Shown here piece by piece: positions 15,290 through 23,503 of a DNA stretch of 38,575 nucleotides (position 1 is the stretch's first letter; every line of letters starts with the position of its first letter). The notes below the pieces were generated by a model. It saw only the letters and a list, made by a program, of their open reading frames with translations, was not told the origin of the DNA and searched no databases. The position numbers were made by a program, and so were the translations under genes. The DNA is from Vibrio penaeicida. GTDB lineage: Bacteria > Pseudomonadota > Gammaproteobacteria > Enterobacterales > Vibrionaceae. Location: assembly GCF_030689305.1 (NCBI RefSeq), contig NZ_JAUYVM010000030.1, positions 1-38,575 of the forward strand, given 5' to 3'.

Positions 15290-16558
15290 TTAAGCTTTTA
15301 GGGCTTGCTCTAAATCAGCGATGATGTCATCTATATGTTCAATGCCAACCGATAAGCGAATCATTTCAGGTACAACACCTGCGTTTGCTTGTTCTTCGAC
15401 ACTCATCTGCCTGTGAGTTGTTGAAGCAGGATGACACGCAAGTGATTTGGCATCGCCGATATTCACAAGTCTCTTGAAAAGATTAAGCGCATCATAAAAA
15501 CGTACACCGGCATCATATCCATCTTTCAAACCAAATGACAAAATAGCAGAGGGTTTACCGCCCATGTATTTTTGAGCCAAACCGTAATGTTCAGAGCTCT
15601 CCAATCCCGCGTAGCTAACCCAACTGACTTTCTCATGCTGTTTTAGATATTCGGCTACTTTTAATGCGTTATCGCAATGTCTTTCCATTCTAAGGGAAAG
15701 GGTTTCCAACCCTTGCATTAGCATGAACGCATTCATAGGTGATAAAGCTGCCCCCGTATTACGTAGTGGAACCGTTCTTGCTCTTCCTATAAAGGCTGCT
15801 TCACCGAAGGCTTCTGTGTATACAACCCCGTGATAAGATGGTTCAGGCTGATTAAATACAGGGAATCGGTCTTTATATTTTGCCCATGGGAATTTTCCTG
15901 AATCAACGATAACTCCTCCAAGCGTGGTGCCGTGGCCTCCTACGTATTTCGTCAAAGAGTGAACGACAATGTCCGCACCAAATTGAATTGGTTTACAAAG
16001 GACGGGGGTCGCGACCGTATTATCGACAATGACGGGAACGCCTTTCGCGTGCGCTAAGGTTGAAATGCTTTCAATGTCGACGATGTTACCTGCTGGGTTA
16101 CCTATAGACTCACAATAAACCGCTTTGGTGTTTTCATCGATTAACTCAGCTAAGCTTTCAGGTTTATCATCCTTTGCAAACTTAACCTCAATGCCTTGTT
16201 GTGGCAGCATATGTGCAAACAAAGTGTAGGTACCACCATAGAGCTGAGGCGTCGAGACAATGTTGTCTCCATTCTGAGCTAGCGTTAAGATCGCGTAGTT
16301 AATTGCGGCACTGCCAGCACTCACAACTAACCCAGCAATCCCACCCTCTAACGCAGCCATTCTTTGTTCTAGTACGTCATTGGTGGGGTTCATTATGCGA
16401 GTATAGATATTTCCAGGGACTTCTAAATTGAAGAGATCAGCGCCATGCTGAGCGTTGTCGAATTCATAAGCAACGGTTTGATATATTGGGGTCGCAACAG
16501 CTTTGGTTGTGGGATCGGTTTGATAGCCGTGATGAATTGACAGTGTTTCGTCTTTCAT
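15290..16558 (-). CDS. metY: O-acetylhomoserine sulfhydrylase / aminocarboxypropyltransferase
   Basis: This 422-residue PLP enzyme is of the Cys/Met metabolism family (type I fold). It probably makes homocysteine directly from O-acetylhomoserine and sulfide. Visible: YTRIMNPTN at 52-60, the cofactor-stacking SAGSAAINYA near 80-89, and the Schiff-base lysine K204 in SLTKYVGGHGTTLGG. Length (about 420-430) and the wide spacing before the lysine fit MetY rather than the shorter MetB/MetC (about 380-400). An AGTAGGT lies before the ATG. No MetJ-type AGACGTCT pairs are visible upstream. It would consume sulfide from the assimilation pathway whose operon lies at 28603-34356. Exact substrate (acetyl or succinyl ester) is inferred. 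Confidence 0.9.
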   Translation of the reverse strand: MKDETLSIHHGYQTDPTTKAVATPIYQTVAYEFDNAQHGADLFNLEVPGNIYTRIMNPTNDVLEQRMAALEGGIAGLVVSAGSAAINYAILTLAQNGDNIVSTPQLYGGTYTLFAHMLPQQGIEVKFAKDDKPESLAELIDENTKAVYCESIGNPAGNIVDIESISTLAHAKGVPVIVDNTVATPVLCKPIQFGADIVVHSLTKYVGGHGTTLGGVIVDSGKFPWAKYKDRFPVFNQPEPSYHGVVYTEAFGEAAFIGRARTVPLRNTGAALSPMNAFMLMQGLETLSLRMERHCDNALKVAEYLKQHEKVSWVSYAGLESSEHYGLAQKYMGGKPSAILSFGLKDGYDAGVRFYDALNLFKRLVNIGDAKSLACHPASTTHRQMSVEEQANAGVVPEMIRLSVGIEHIDDIIADLEQALKA

Positions 16559-16610
16559 AATACCTACTCTTCCATGATTAAAAATTCAGAGTGGCATACT
16601 TTTCAGTTTG

Positions 16611-16638
16611 TTAAAGAGAGGGTGGTCAAAAACCACCC
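16611..16638 (-). terminator. Probable terminator after the DUF2780 gene
   Basis: The arms 16620-16626 and 16632-16638 (GGGTGGT/ACCACCC) form a 7-bp stem with a short A-rich loop (T-rich on the minus strand), followed on the minus strand by TCTCTTT. The T tract is interrupted, so it may be leaky into metY. Confidence 0.55.
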
Positions 16639-16674
16639 AATTATCGATTGGAGTGTTACTGGTGGCTTAGAGCT

Positions 16675-17169
16675 CTATTGCCAAATTTTCCCAAGCGAAT
16701 CCAGAAGACCTGAAGATGCATTCTGGGTACCTAAGTATTTCAGAATGATGGGAGCAAACTGTGTCACCATTGATGGGTCGAGCCCTAGTTTGCTAAAAAT
16801 ATCAGATACAGCACCAAAGTTACTCGCGAGTCCTGATAGCCCTGGTATGGAACCAGTTAACGAACTCAGACCTGGAATTGCAGAAGCAAGTTCTGTCGTT
16901 TGCGAAGCTCCTAAAGAATTGGAAGCGAGTGCTAAAAGCGCACCAGCGCCGCCCGTTGCCTGAGTTGGTGAAACATCCAGTTGCGAGCTTAGCATTTTTA
17001 CTAAATCTGAATCAGCTTGAGTGTCGACTTGGCTTGAGAAAGCATCGTTAGCAAGTGAGTTAAGGTCTACTGAGGGTTTTTCCTCAGAAGAACCAAAGCC
17101 GAAGAATGCGTAGCTTGGAGAGACAAGCAGCAGCGCAGATAATGTGATAATCGTTGTTTTAATTTTCAT
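16675..17169 (-). CDS. Secreted DUF2780 (VcgC/VcgE-type) protein
   Basis: This 164-residue protein begins with a clear signal peptide (MKIKTTIITLSALLLVSPSYA, cleavage before FFGFGS). The mature part is rich in Ser, Leu, Gly and Ala, with repeated SxIPGLSxL-like helical stretches around 95-115. It ends in a segment FAPIILKYLGTQNASSGLLDSLGKIW, which is typical of DUF2780, a family known mostly from Vibrio and relatives. Its function is unknown to me; it is probably periplasmic. AGGA is well placed upstream. The plus-strand frame at 16574-16963 that overlaps it is an artefact. Confidence 0.8.
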   Translation of the reverse strand: MKIKTTIITLSALLLVSPSYAFFGFGSSEEKPSVDLNSLANDAFSSQVDTQADSDLVKMLSSQLDVSPTQATGGAGALLALASNSLGASQTTELASAIPGLSSLTGSIPGLSGLASNFGAVSDIFSKLGLDPSMVTQFAPIILKYLGTQNASSGLLDSLGKIWQ

Positions 17170-17277
17170 AACTCATTCCTATATAAAGGCACTAAAACTC
17201 AAACCATTTTAAAATTTCAAGATACTTTGAATGGAGCTTCTTGATGCGGTTGAGTGTATTAATCCTAGTCGGATTTT

Positions 17278-17316
17278 CCGTTTTGATTAGAGAGTCGTGC
17301 CGAGAATACAAAACGG
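17278..17316. repeat. Inverted repeat upstream of the DUF2780 gene
   Basis: Perfect 8-base arms CCGTTTTG (17278-17285) and CAAAACGG (17309-17316) are 23 bases apart, with TCG-TGC-CGA inside. They lie about 110-150 bases before the DUF2780 start, in the region where its promoter should be. Confidence 0.5.
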
Positions 17317-17341
17317 GAATGAGCAGTTTACTTTAAGACAT

Positions 17342-17367
17342 AAAAAAAGCGGTGCTGAGCACCGCTT
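17342..17367 (-). terminator. Terminator of fklB
   Basis: Arms AAGCGGTG (17347-17354) and CACCGCTT (17360-17367) around a five-base loop, followed on the minus strand by a run of seven Ts. It lies 21 bases after the fklB stop. Confidence 0.9.
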
Positions 17368-17388
17368 CATTTTTGAGACGACGTAAAA

Positions 17389-18009
17389 TTACAGGATAGC
17401 CAATAGTTCTACTTCGAATACTAGAGCTGCATAAGGAGGGATAGATGCACCAGCACCACGCTCGCCATATGCAAGATCTTGAGGGATGTATAGTTTCCAC
17501 TTAGAACCAACAGGCATCAATTGAAGTGCTTCAACCCAACCTTTGATCACGCCAGTTACAGGGAACTCAGCAGGTTGACCGCGAGAAACAGAGCTGTCGA
17601 ATACAGTACCGTCAGTCAATTCGCCGTGGTAGTGAACACGAACAGATTTGTCTGAACTTGGGATTTCGCCAGTACCTTCAGTGATCACTTCGTACTGTAG
17701 ACCAGATTCAAGAACGGTAACTTCAGAGCGTAGAGCGTTGTCTTTCAGGAACGCTTCACCGTCTGCTGCTGCTACTTTTGCTACTTCTGCGCGAGCAGAT
17801 TCTGCACGAGTGTGAAGCTCTTGAAGTGCGTTGTTGATATCATCAACTTCAATCTCAGGCATGCCGCCAGTCAATGCAGTAGCGATGCCTTTTGCGATCG
17901 CGTCTACATTCAAACCTTCAAGACCGCTACCAGCCAATTGTTGACCCATTTGCAGACCAATTCCGTAGCTTGCTTTCTGCTCTACGGTTTCTAATTTGAT
18001 TTCAGACAT
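17389..18009 (-). CDS. fklB: FKBP-type peptidyl-prolyl isomerase (FklB, FKBP22 type)
   Basis: The 206-residue length equals E. coli FklB. The N-terminal helical part (about 1-95, KASYGIGLQMGQQL) serves dimerisation in this family. The C-terminal FKBP domain (about 100-206) has VHYHGELTDGTVFDSS, FPVTGVIKGWVEALQLM and the end YAALVFEVELLAI, including the active-site aromatic and Asp residues. No signal peptide is present. It speeds proline isomerisation during folding. It faces oapA divergently, as E. coli fklB faces ytfB. Confidence 0.95.
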   Translation of the reverse strand: MSEIKLETVEQKASYGIGLQMGQQLAGSGLEGLNVDAIAKGIATALTGGMPEIEVDDINNALQELHTRAESARAEVAKVAAADGEAFLKDNALRSEVTVLESGLQYEVITEGTGEIPSSDKSVRVHYHGELTDGTVFDSSVSRGQPAEFPVTGVIKGWVEALQLMPVGSKWKLYIPQDLAYGERGAGASIPPYAALVFEVELLAIL

Positions 18010-18092
18010 CTTGTCTCTCTATTGTGTGAATTTGTGCAGCAAAAGGATAGCAGTTCTACTAGCGTGAAGAAACGGCAAATGCCAATATATGT

Positions 18093-18124
18093 CAAGTTAC
18101 TGTTAACTTGTGTAACGGTCCGTT
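18093..18124. repeat. Two adjacent palindromes in the fklB-oapA divergent region
   Basis: CAAGTTA-CTGT-TAACTTG (18093-18110) is followed three bases later by AACGG-T-CCGTT (18114-18124). They sit midway between the two divergent starts and could be operator sites for a shared regulator. Confidence 0.45.
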
Positions 18125-18182
18125 TTGTTAAGGAACCGTGTTCGTAGATAATAGAAAGACAGTTCGCTAAGGTATATGCATT

Positions 18183-18749
18183 ATGAATCGGAGAGTGGCT
18201 AGAACTCGCCAGCCAAAATTATTCGATCAACTAAAAAGTAAGTTCGAAGGTGTTGATGCACGAGCAATAGGCTCCAAGATAAAACATCATTGGGCAGGTA
18301 TGCCCAAGCTTCACCAAAGAGGCGTTATTGGGCTATCTGTAGCAGTTATTATTCTTTCTATCTTGCCAGCTCCTAGTGAATCAGTGCCGGATGAAAAAGA
18401 ACCGGAAAGTGTGCGCAAACCTTTGGATATCACAACGACAGGTTTGAGCGAACAATCTTCATCCAGTAGTCAACAGGCTCCTCGCACAGAAGCTTGGAAA
18501 GAATATATTGTTAAGTCTGGAGACACACTTGCTCAGGTTTTTCGTTCTAACGAGCTACCTATGACTGATCTCAACGCACTGGTTAAGATTGAGGGTATCG
18601 ATAAGCCACTCAGCAAAATAAGAGAAGGGCAGCTAATTCGATTTAAATTGGATGATGATGGAAAGCTGGACATATTACAGCTTGAGCAAAAATCGGTATC
18701 AGTGATGTTTTTTAGGCTCTCAGATGGCGGGTTTGGGCGAAGTAAATAA
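18183..18749 (+). CDS. OapA/YtfB family cell-division-associated LysM-like protein
   Basis: This 188-residue inner-membrane protein has an N-terminal cytoplasmic part with the OapA motif (WAGMPKLHQRG, about 40-50) and one membrane helix (about 49-64, IGLSVAVIILSIL). A Ser/Gln/Pro-rich linker follows, then a C-terminal OapA/LysM-like peptidoglycan-binding domain beginning YIVKSGDTLAQVF (about 109). The E. coli homologue YtfB binds glycan at the septum; in Haemophilus OapA affects colony opacity. It is divergent from fklB, the same pairing as in E. coli. Function here is inferred from domains. Confidence 0.88.
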   Translation: MNRRVARTRQPKLFDQLKSKFEGVDARAIGSKIKHHWAGMPKLHQRGVIGLSVAVIILSILPAPSESVPDEKEPESVRKPLDITTTGLSEQSSSSSQQAPRTEAWKEYIVKSGDTLAQVFRSNELPMTDLNALVKIEGIDKPLSKIREGQLIRFKLDDDGKLDILQLEQKSVSVMFFRLSDGGFGRSK

Positions 18750-18759
18750 TGAAAGGTGT

Positions 18760-18800
18760 AAAGCGACTTCAGCCAATCGCGGAAGTCGCTTTCTCTTTAT
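18760..18800. terminator. Bidirectional terminator between oapA and the acyltransferase gene
   Basis: An 11-bp stem (AAAGCGACTTC 18760-18770 with GAAGTCGCTTT 18782-18792) lies between two converging genes. TTTCTCTTT follows on the plus strand; on the minus strand TACACC follows, so it is stronger for oapA. Confidence 0.75.
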
Positions 18801-18812
18801 AATTTCAATTTT

Positions 18813-20561
18813 TTATGGGTGATGACTCAGATAAGTTTTGGCTTCTTCTTTTCCCATGTATTTCCCCAATGTCCTTTCGGGTACATTACGTAAATCCACT
18901 ACGATTAACCCATCTAATGCGTCGTTAAATTCTGGGTCGACATTAAAACAGACCAACTGACCATTTAAGCCCAGGTATTGCCTTAAAAGAACCGGTAACC
19001 CTTTGCCTTCTTCCATGCGAGCAAGCACTTTGGACAATAGCTGTACGCTGCCTAATGCACTGAGCATGTCATTACGCCAAAAAACCGATTCATCTTTTTT
19101 AAGTGGAACCGATGGGGAGACCAAGTTGGCTTTATGTTCATCGTAGTGATGAATGGACAGGCAACTTGCCATCAGTTGACGTGCAATTTGGCTATAGTCA
19201 TTACTTATGCTGACTGGACCGTATAAATGCGTGTACTTCGGGTTGCGATAAACGTAGCTCGCAATTCCTTTCCAAAGCATCAAAAGAGATTGCAGGTTTC
19301 TCTGATAAGGCTTATTGACGACAGAGCGACCAAGCTCAATGGAATGGTCGAGACTTTCGACAAACGATTGGCTGTAGTTAAATAAACTACGAGAGTACAG
19401 ACCTTTCAATCCATGTTGCTGTAAGATTTCATCAACTTTACCCAATCGATAGCTTCCAACTAACTGTCTATCTTTACTGTGCCAAATAAAGAGATGATCG
19501 TAATACTCATCATAATGATCTAGATCTAACGCTTTTCCTGTGCCTTCACCTACATCTCGGAAATTCGCTTCTCTTACTCTGCCAATCTCTTGAATCAGGT
19601 ATGGGATCTGTGTTTTTCTCGCGCAATAAACCGAAAAATCGCCTTGAGAGAGAAGTAAGCATTCACTCGGAAGCGCATTCACTTCATCCTGTAGCCTTTC
19701 ACTATCTATAGCATCCATAACGGGTGTTGAGAATGAAGCCAGTTGTAAACTCTTTGATTGCCCGGACTGCTTGCGAAGTAAATAAGTGTTTAGCCTGAGG
19801 TAGTGAACTAAATCTTGCTCCGAATTCAGAGATTTCATTTCAGAGTAAAGAATGGGTTCGCCGATGGACAGCTGTATTTGAGACGATCGCTTCCCGATCA
19901 TTTCTCTACCTAACATCGCAGTTCTTAGAAGTGGGTGTATTTTTCCCGCTAGATAAAACAACGAGCTGTTTTTCCCTTCGATATAGATAGGTACACACGT
20001 TGCTTCACTTTTTTTAACCAGCTTAGCAACAGAACGGCTCCAAGTTTTGTCTTGTAGCTGTGCATCTTGATAAGTAGAAACTTCACCCGCTGGGAAAATG
20101 ATCAGCGCTCCACCATTAGCCAGATGTTGATGTGCACTGCGCATCGCGGTTAAGTTTGTTTTTATTGCACTTTTAGATTCAAAAACATCCACACCAATGA
20201 ACAAATTAGACAGCTCAGGAAGTTGTTTGAGCATTTCATTCGCCATCACTTTTACATCGGGTCTTCGGTGGCGAACTAAAGCTGCCAATATCACCCCTTC
20301 AATCGCTCCAAGTGGATGGTTGGCAACAATGACAACAGGACCTTCTTCCGGAATGCTATTTAGTGAGCCTTGCTGGACGTTATAGTCGATATTAAGAGCT
20401 TGAAGTGTGTAATCCATAAACTCAAAACAATCGAGATCCATCGGACGTTTTTGGTATAAGGAGTCCAAATAACGCAGCCCAGTGACTCGTTCAGCAACCC
20501 GCTCTACTATTCGAAACGGTGTGACAGCGGGAAGCTGAAACGGAGAAGAGGTAACTTGCAT
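18813..20561 (-). CDS. Two-domain acyltransferase, OlsF-like (ornithine-lipid type)
   Basis: This 582-residue protein joins two acyltransferase domains. The N-terminal part (about 50-260) is a PlsC/OlsA-like lysophospholipid acyltransferase: NHPLGAIEG at 81-89 replaces the standard NHxxxxD, and IFPAGEVS at 155-162 matches block III. The C-terminal part (about 300-500) resembles the OlsB/hemolysin-type GNAT N-acyltransferase (GSYRLG, ELGRSVV, LYGPVSISNDY). This fusion is the layout of OlsF, which makes ornithine lipids in Serratia and has a Vibrio homologue often labelled putative hemolysin. It is last in a six-gene operon, nine bases after the YHS gene, with AGGAG overlapping that stop. Assignment to ornithine lipid is inferred; another amino-acid lipid is possible. 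Confidence 0.75.
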   Translation of the reverse strand: MQVTSSPFQLPAVTPFRIVERVAERVTGLRYLDSLYQKRPMDLDCFEFMDYTLQALNIDYNVQQGSLNSIPEEGPVVIVANHPLGAIEGVILAALVRHRRPDVKVMANEMLKQLPELSNLFIGVDVFESKSAIKTNLTAMRSAHQHLANGGALIIFPAGEVSTYQDAQLQDKTWSRSVAKLVKKSEATCVPIYIEGKNSSLFYLAGKIHPLLRTAMLGREMIGKRSSQIQLSIGEPILYSEMKSLNSEQDLVHYLRLNTYLLRKQSGQSKSLQLASFSTPVMDAIDSERLQDEVNALPSECLLLSQGDFSVYCARKTQIPYLIQEIGRVREANFRDVGEGTGKALDLDHYDEYYDHLFIWHSKDRQLVGSYRLGKVDEILQQHGLKGLYSRSLFNYSQSFVESLDHSIELGRSVVNKPYQRNLQSLLMLWKGIASYVYRNPKYTHLYGPVSISNDYSQIARQLMASCLSIHHYDEHKANLVSPSVPLKKDESVFWRNDMLSALGSVQLLSKVLARMEEGKGLPVLLRQYLGLNGQLVCFNVDPEFNDALDGLIVVDLRNVPERTLGKYMGKEEAKTYLSHHP

Positions 20562-20570
20562 AGATTTCTC

Positions 20571-21023
20571 CTAATTGCTCACTAGCTCTGGCCAATTTTT
20601 GTCGCCGCTACTAATAAAGCCAGGGATGTCTTTTTCCCAACGAGACTTTATGTCCGCGTCGTAGTTTAGGTACAACTTGCCATCAACAATATTCCACTGA
20701 AGGGGATCGCCCGGCGCTGTATCGTTTTTAGCACCGACTGCCCACGCACAATATCCACCATATTGAGGTGCATATTTCTCGGGGTTTTGAATGAACTTAT
20801 CGAGATTCTCTTTGGATGTGAAATACCATTCAGCGCCTTGATATTCGATGGTATGGTCACTAATGCCTTTTTGTGGTTCGCTGGCTTCGAAATAGCTGAC
20901 TGCGTCATAACCAGAAATCGCTTTGCTACTAAAAAAGCCAGTATAGATAGGGTCTGCCGCATAGGTCATGGCGGAGAACATCCCTAGTACTAACGTACAA
21001 AATACGGTGATCATGCGTTTCAT
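20571..21023 (-). CDS. Secreted YHS-domain protein
   Basis: This 150-residue protein begins with a signal peptide (MKRMITVFCTLVLGMFSAMTYA). The YHS domain follows (about 35-100: AISGYDAVSYF, WYFTSKENLDKFIQNPEKYAPQYGGYCAWAV), then a tail (YLNYDADIKSRWEKDIPGFI). YHS domains are often linked to metal binding; here the family is the secreted YHS type of unknown role. The frame extends upstream to a TTG at 21044, but the ATG at 21023 has GAGGAA at good distance and puts the signal peptide at the N-terminus. It lies 13 bases after the NRDE gene. Confidence 0.85.
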   Translation of the reverse strand: MKRMITVFCTLVLGMFSAMTYAADPIYTGFFSSKAISGYDAVSYFEASEPQKGISDHTIEYQGAEWYFTSKENLDKFIQNPEKYAPQYGGYCAWAVGAKNDTAPGDPLQWNIVDGKLYLNYDADIKSRWEKDIPGFISSGDKNWPELVSN

Positions 21024-21036
21024 AATGGGTTCCTCG

Positions 21037-21789
21037 TTATGCAATTTTCACATTGGATGAAGGGATTAAAGAGATTCTATTTTGAGTGAGATACGATTCC
21101 GTAATACCACAGCAAGGTGAACCAGGGTGATAGCTCATACCTCTTTCCGAACTCGTCACTAAAATATGCGTGAAGCTGACGGTATGGGCGTCTTTGCGAT
21201 GCATACACGTAGATAAGTGTCCCTTACTTGGAATATGAGAAGCGTGAAATTCCAGCAATTGATCGACGTTGGCGTGAGTGGATGTATACGCTTGGTAACA
21301 TTCACTTCTCAGTTCAAACGCTTTTTGGTAATCGACAGAAGACGAAATTAATGGAGGATTAGGCCGTATATAAACCAAAGATTGCCCTGTCCAACAGACC
21401 CCTTTTACTGTTGAATGATGACGCGTTAAATCGGGTTCAAAAATCAGCAATGAAAAAGGTGCGAAAGATTTCAAATCAATCGACTGCAGGTATTCATCTA
21501 CTTGAGCATAATTTTGAAAAGCCGCTAAAGATTTAACCAGCAAACCTCGACTTGTTAATACACCTTTCGGAACGTTTCCTTGGTAGTAATTCAATAAACA
21601 GATTGACTGACCATGTTCGTTCGTTGCAATCCAGCTGCCACCACCATCAGGGTCAACTGGCATAAGGTATTCGACACCTTGGTGGCAAAAAGGCGTGGGC
21701 GGTACAGCTTGAGCTCGGCTTTTTTGCTCGTCTCGATTAAAAAAGACTTGGTAGCCATCATCCTTTAACAGCCAAGATACGGTGCACAT
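21037..21789 (-). CDS. NRDE/TANGO2 family protein
   Basis: This 250-residue cytoplasmic protein starts MCTVSWL and contains the family hallmark FFNRDE (16-21), then GGGSWIATNEHG. The family resembles Ntn hydrolases in having Cys2 as possible nucleophile, and is linked in eukaryotes to secretion, haem or lipid metabolism. The bacterial function is not settled. GGGAG precedes the start, and the start overlaps the DinB-like stop (TAATG), so the two are translationally coupled. Confidence 0.88.
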   Translation of the reverse strand: MCTVSWLLKDDGYQVFFNRDEQKSRAQAVPPTPFCHQGVEYLMPVDPDGGGSWIATNEHGQSICLLNYYQGNVPKGVLTSRGLLVKSLAAFQNYAQVDEYLQSIDLKSFAPFSLLIFEPDLTRHHSTVKGVCWTGQSLVYIRPNPPLISSSVDYQKAFELRSECYQAYTSTHANVDQLLEFHASHIPSKGHLSTCMHRKDAHTVSFTHILVTSSERGMSYHPGSPCCGITESYLTQNRISLIPSSNVKIA

Positions 21790-22337
21790 TAGTCTTGCTC
21801 CCTTAAGTACGTCGCGGTAGCGGGTGCGAATCCCAATTCTTTATCAGTCTGATAACCCAATTGGATGGCCAGCACTTTCATTAGCGCGTAATGGTGCGTT
21901 GCATGAGCCGCCGCAAACGCAATTTCTCGCTCCAGCTGGGAAGTGAGTTCAGCGCTCAGTGTTTCTGATAAGGCGACTTCTGTTTTAACGGATATCGAGC
22001 GTTTCAATTCTTCAGGTGTTAGCTTGCTGAGCCAATGCTTTATGGCTTGGAATTCAACAATGGCAAGCTCTCGCGTTTTTTCCACATCGTGTCCGCGTCT
22101 GCGAAGGTTGTAATCTACGCCATTTTCGTAATCTGAAAGTGCATGAAAAATGTCTAATACATGACGGCAATGTTCACTCATGGAGCTCGTCACTAATGGC
22201 GGTGTTGCGAGTTGATAATCATCCGAATTAATCTGCATCAGTAAATCGATACCTTGATCAATCGTTTCAATGGTCCCCAATACGGTGGAAGATAAATTTT
22301 GCAATGAAGCAGTAAGCGAAATAGGCGCAATTTGCAT
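21789..22337 (-). CDS. DinB/YfiT-like four-helix protein
   Basis: This 182-residue protein has the helical fold signs of the DinB/YfiT metal-dependent family. Candidate metal histidines are in SEHCRHVLDIFH and AAHATHHYALM, giving the expected three-helix His pattern. Members act as thiol transferases or remain uncharacterised. The frame is open to 22400 inside the ATP-grasp gene, but ATG 22337 has AAGGAC at good spacing and leaves 14 bases after that gene. The stop overlaps the NRDE start by one base. Confidence 0.8.
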   Translation of the reverse strand: MQIAPISLTASLQNLSSTVLGTIETIDQGIDLLMQINSDDYQLATPPLVTSSMSEHCRHVLDIFHALSDYENGVDYNLRRRGHDVEKTRELAIVEFQAIKHWLSKLTPEELKRSISVKTEVALSETLSAELTSQLEREIAFAAAHATHHYALMKVLAIQLGYQTDKELGFAPATATYLREQD

Positions 22338-22351
22338 AAGTTGTCCTTGTT

Positions 22352-23503
22352 CTAATCGGTTTGCGGATACGCATTGACAAGCTGTTTTTCTTCTCGCCAC
22401 GCTGCCAGTAACTGGCTTATCGATGGTGGCTTATGCCCAGCTTTTTTCTGCAATGCGCCAATCGCAAACAATGTGCGATATTGGAATAAAAGTGTGGAAA
22501 AAATTTCCCGTAACGGGGTTTTTCGATCCCAAATGTGTGCGGCTTCTGAGCTCGCACCATTGATTTCCAAAATGGTAAAGTTCTTCCCGTCCATGAGCTC
22601 ATAGATATCCTGAAATTTAATATCCAGACGCCCGTAGCAAAAACCTTCAACATCATCGAATATGCGGTCCAGTTGCTCAGTTAGCTTCTCGGAAATATAG
22701 GCATTTCCATTTCTAAATATGCTGCCTCGGCTATGGCTACCAGCAAATGCCAACTGAAAGGATTCTCCTTTCTGTAATATTTGGTTGAGCTTTGATTGGT
22801 GACGAGGGAAATACAAATGCGTCAGTTGACCCGCTCTAGGGTCTGCCTCAATCAGTTCTTTAAGTGTTGATTGCCCATCACCTTCAACAAATGGGGCGTA
22901 TTTCAACGTTAGAGAGATGATTTTCCCTTTCTTTTCTCCGGGGTAGCGAACGTAGAACACACCCGCTTCCGCTGGGTAAGGGGCTTTTTCTTGCAATAGG
23001 AATCGAGAATCCTTGGGGAAACTTTCGAAGTATTGCGTCAGTTGATCCATGTTATGTAAAAGCTTTACGCCAGCACCACGGCAGCCGAGATCAGGTTTTG
23101 CAACGATAGGGAAATCCAATCCATTATCTTGCATTTGCTGATAAGCCTTGGACGACTGCTCCGCTACGTCTTCACCGGTTTGGAATACTGTGATAAAGGG
23201 AGAAACCCATTGGCGAGCATAGCTGCCAGCCAAAGAAAGGATATCGTGTTTGGATTCGCCCACCATACCGCTGAGTTTAATGCTCGGATTAGCAACTAGT
23301 GGCAAGCGAACATCACCATAGCGCAGAGCAAGAGCAAAGCTTTGGAGCACTACTGGGGTATAGAACACCCAAGCAGGCAAAAATTCGTAAGGTGAAATAC
23401 TACCTTGCTGATCCTGTATAAACTTTGGCATCCCTTTGTTGATGCCAGTTTCAACGTCGATCGCTTCAAACTGGCTGTCTAGTGCCAACGGCGAACTTGT
23501 CAT
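22352..23503 (-). CDS. ATP-grasp domain protein, ligase-like
   Basis: This is a 383-residue soluble protein. Its centre and C-terminal half form an ATP-grasp fold: IVAKPDLGCRGAGVKLL (about 134-150) as lysine and glycine-rich loop, LLQEKAPYPAEAGVFYVRY with the adenine hinge, and RLDIKF plus ILEINGASSEAAHIWD (about 320-335) with the Mg-binding Glu and Asn. Such enzymes join a carboxylate to an amine through an acyl phosphate. The N-terminal part (SPYEFLPAWVFYTPVVLQ) looks membrane-associated. I cannot name the substrate. In this operon an amino-acid lipid head group would be a reasonable guess. The start overlaps the dedA stop by one base, with AAGGAG upstream. Confidence 0.8.
   Translation of the reverse strand: MTSSPLALDSQFEAIDVETGINKGMPKFIQDQQGSISPYEFLPAWVFYTPVVLQSFALALRYGDVRLPLVANPSIKLSGMVGESKHDILSLAGSYARQWVSPFITVFQTGEDVAEQSSKAYQQMQDNGLDFPIVAKPDLGCRGAGVKLLHNMDQLTQYFESFPKDSRFLLQEKAPYPAEAGVFYVRYPGEKKGKIISLTLKYAPFVEGDGQSTLKELIEADPRAGQLTHLYFPRHQSKLNQILQKGESFQLAFAGSHSRGSIFRNGNAYISEKLTEQLDRIFDDVEGFCYGRLDIKFQDIYELMDGKNFTILEINGASSEAAHIWDRKTPLREIFSTLLFQYRTLFAIGALQKKAGHKPPSISQLLAAWREEKQLVNAYPQTD

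Noticed and set aside
16559..16674. SAM riboswitch or MetJ site before metY
   Set aside because: No AGACGTCT-like pairs and no riboswitch-like structure seen; the only clear stem is the short one at 16620-16638, which fits the end of the DUF2780 gene.
16574..16963. Plus-strand frame of 129 codons
   Set aside because: It overlaps the DUF2780 gene antisense; the minus-strand product has a signal peptide and ribosome-binding site while this frame has no family features.
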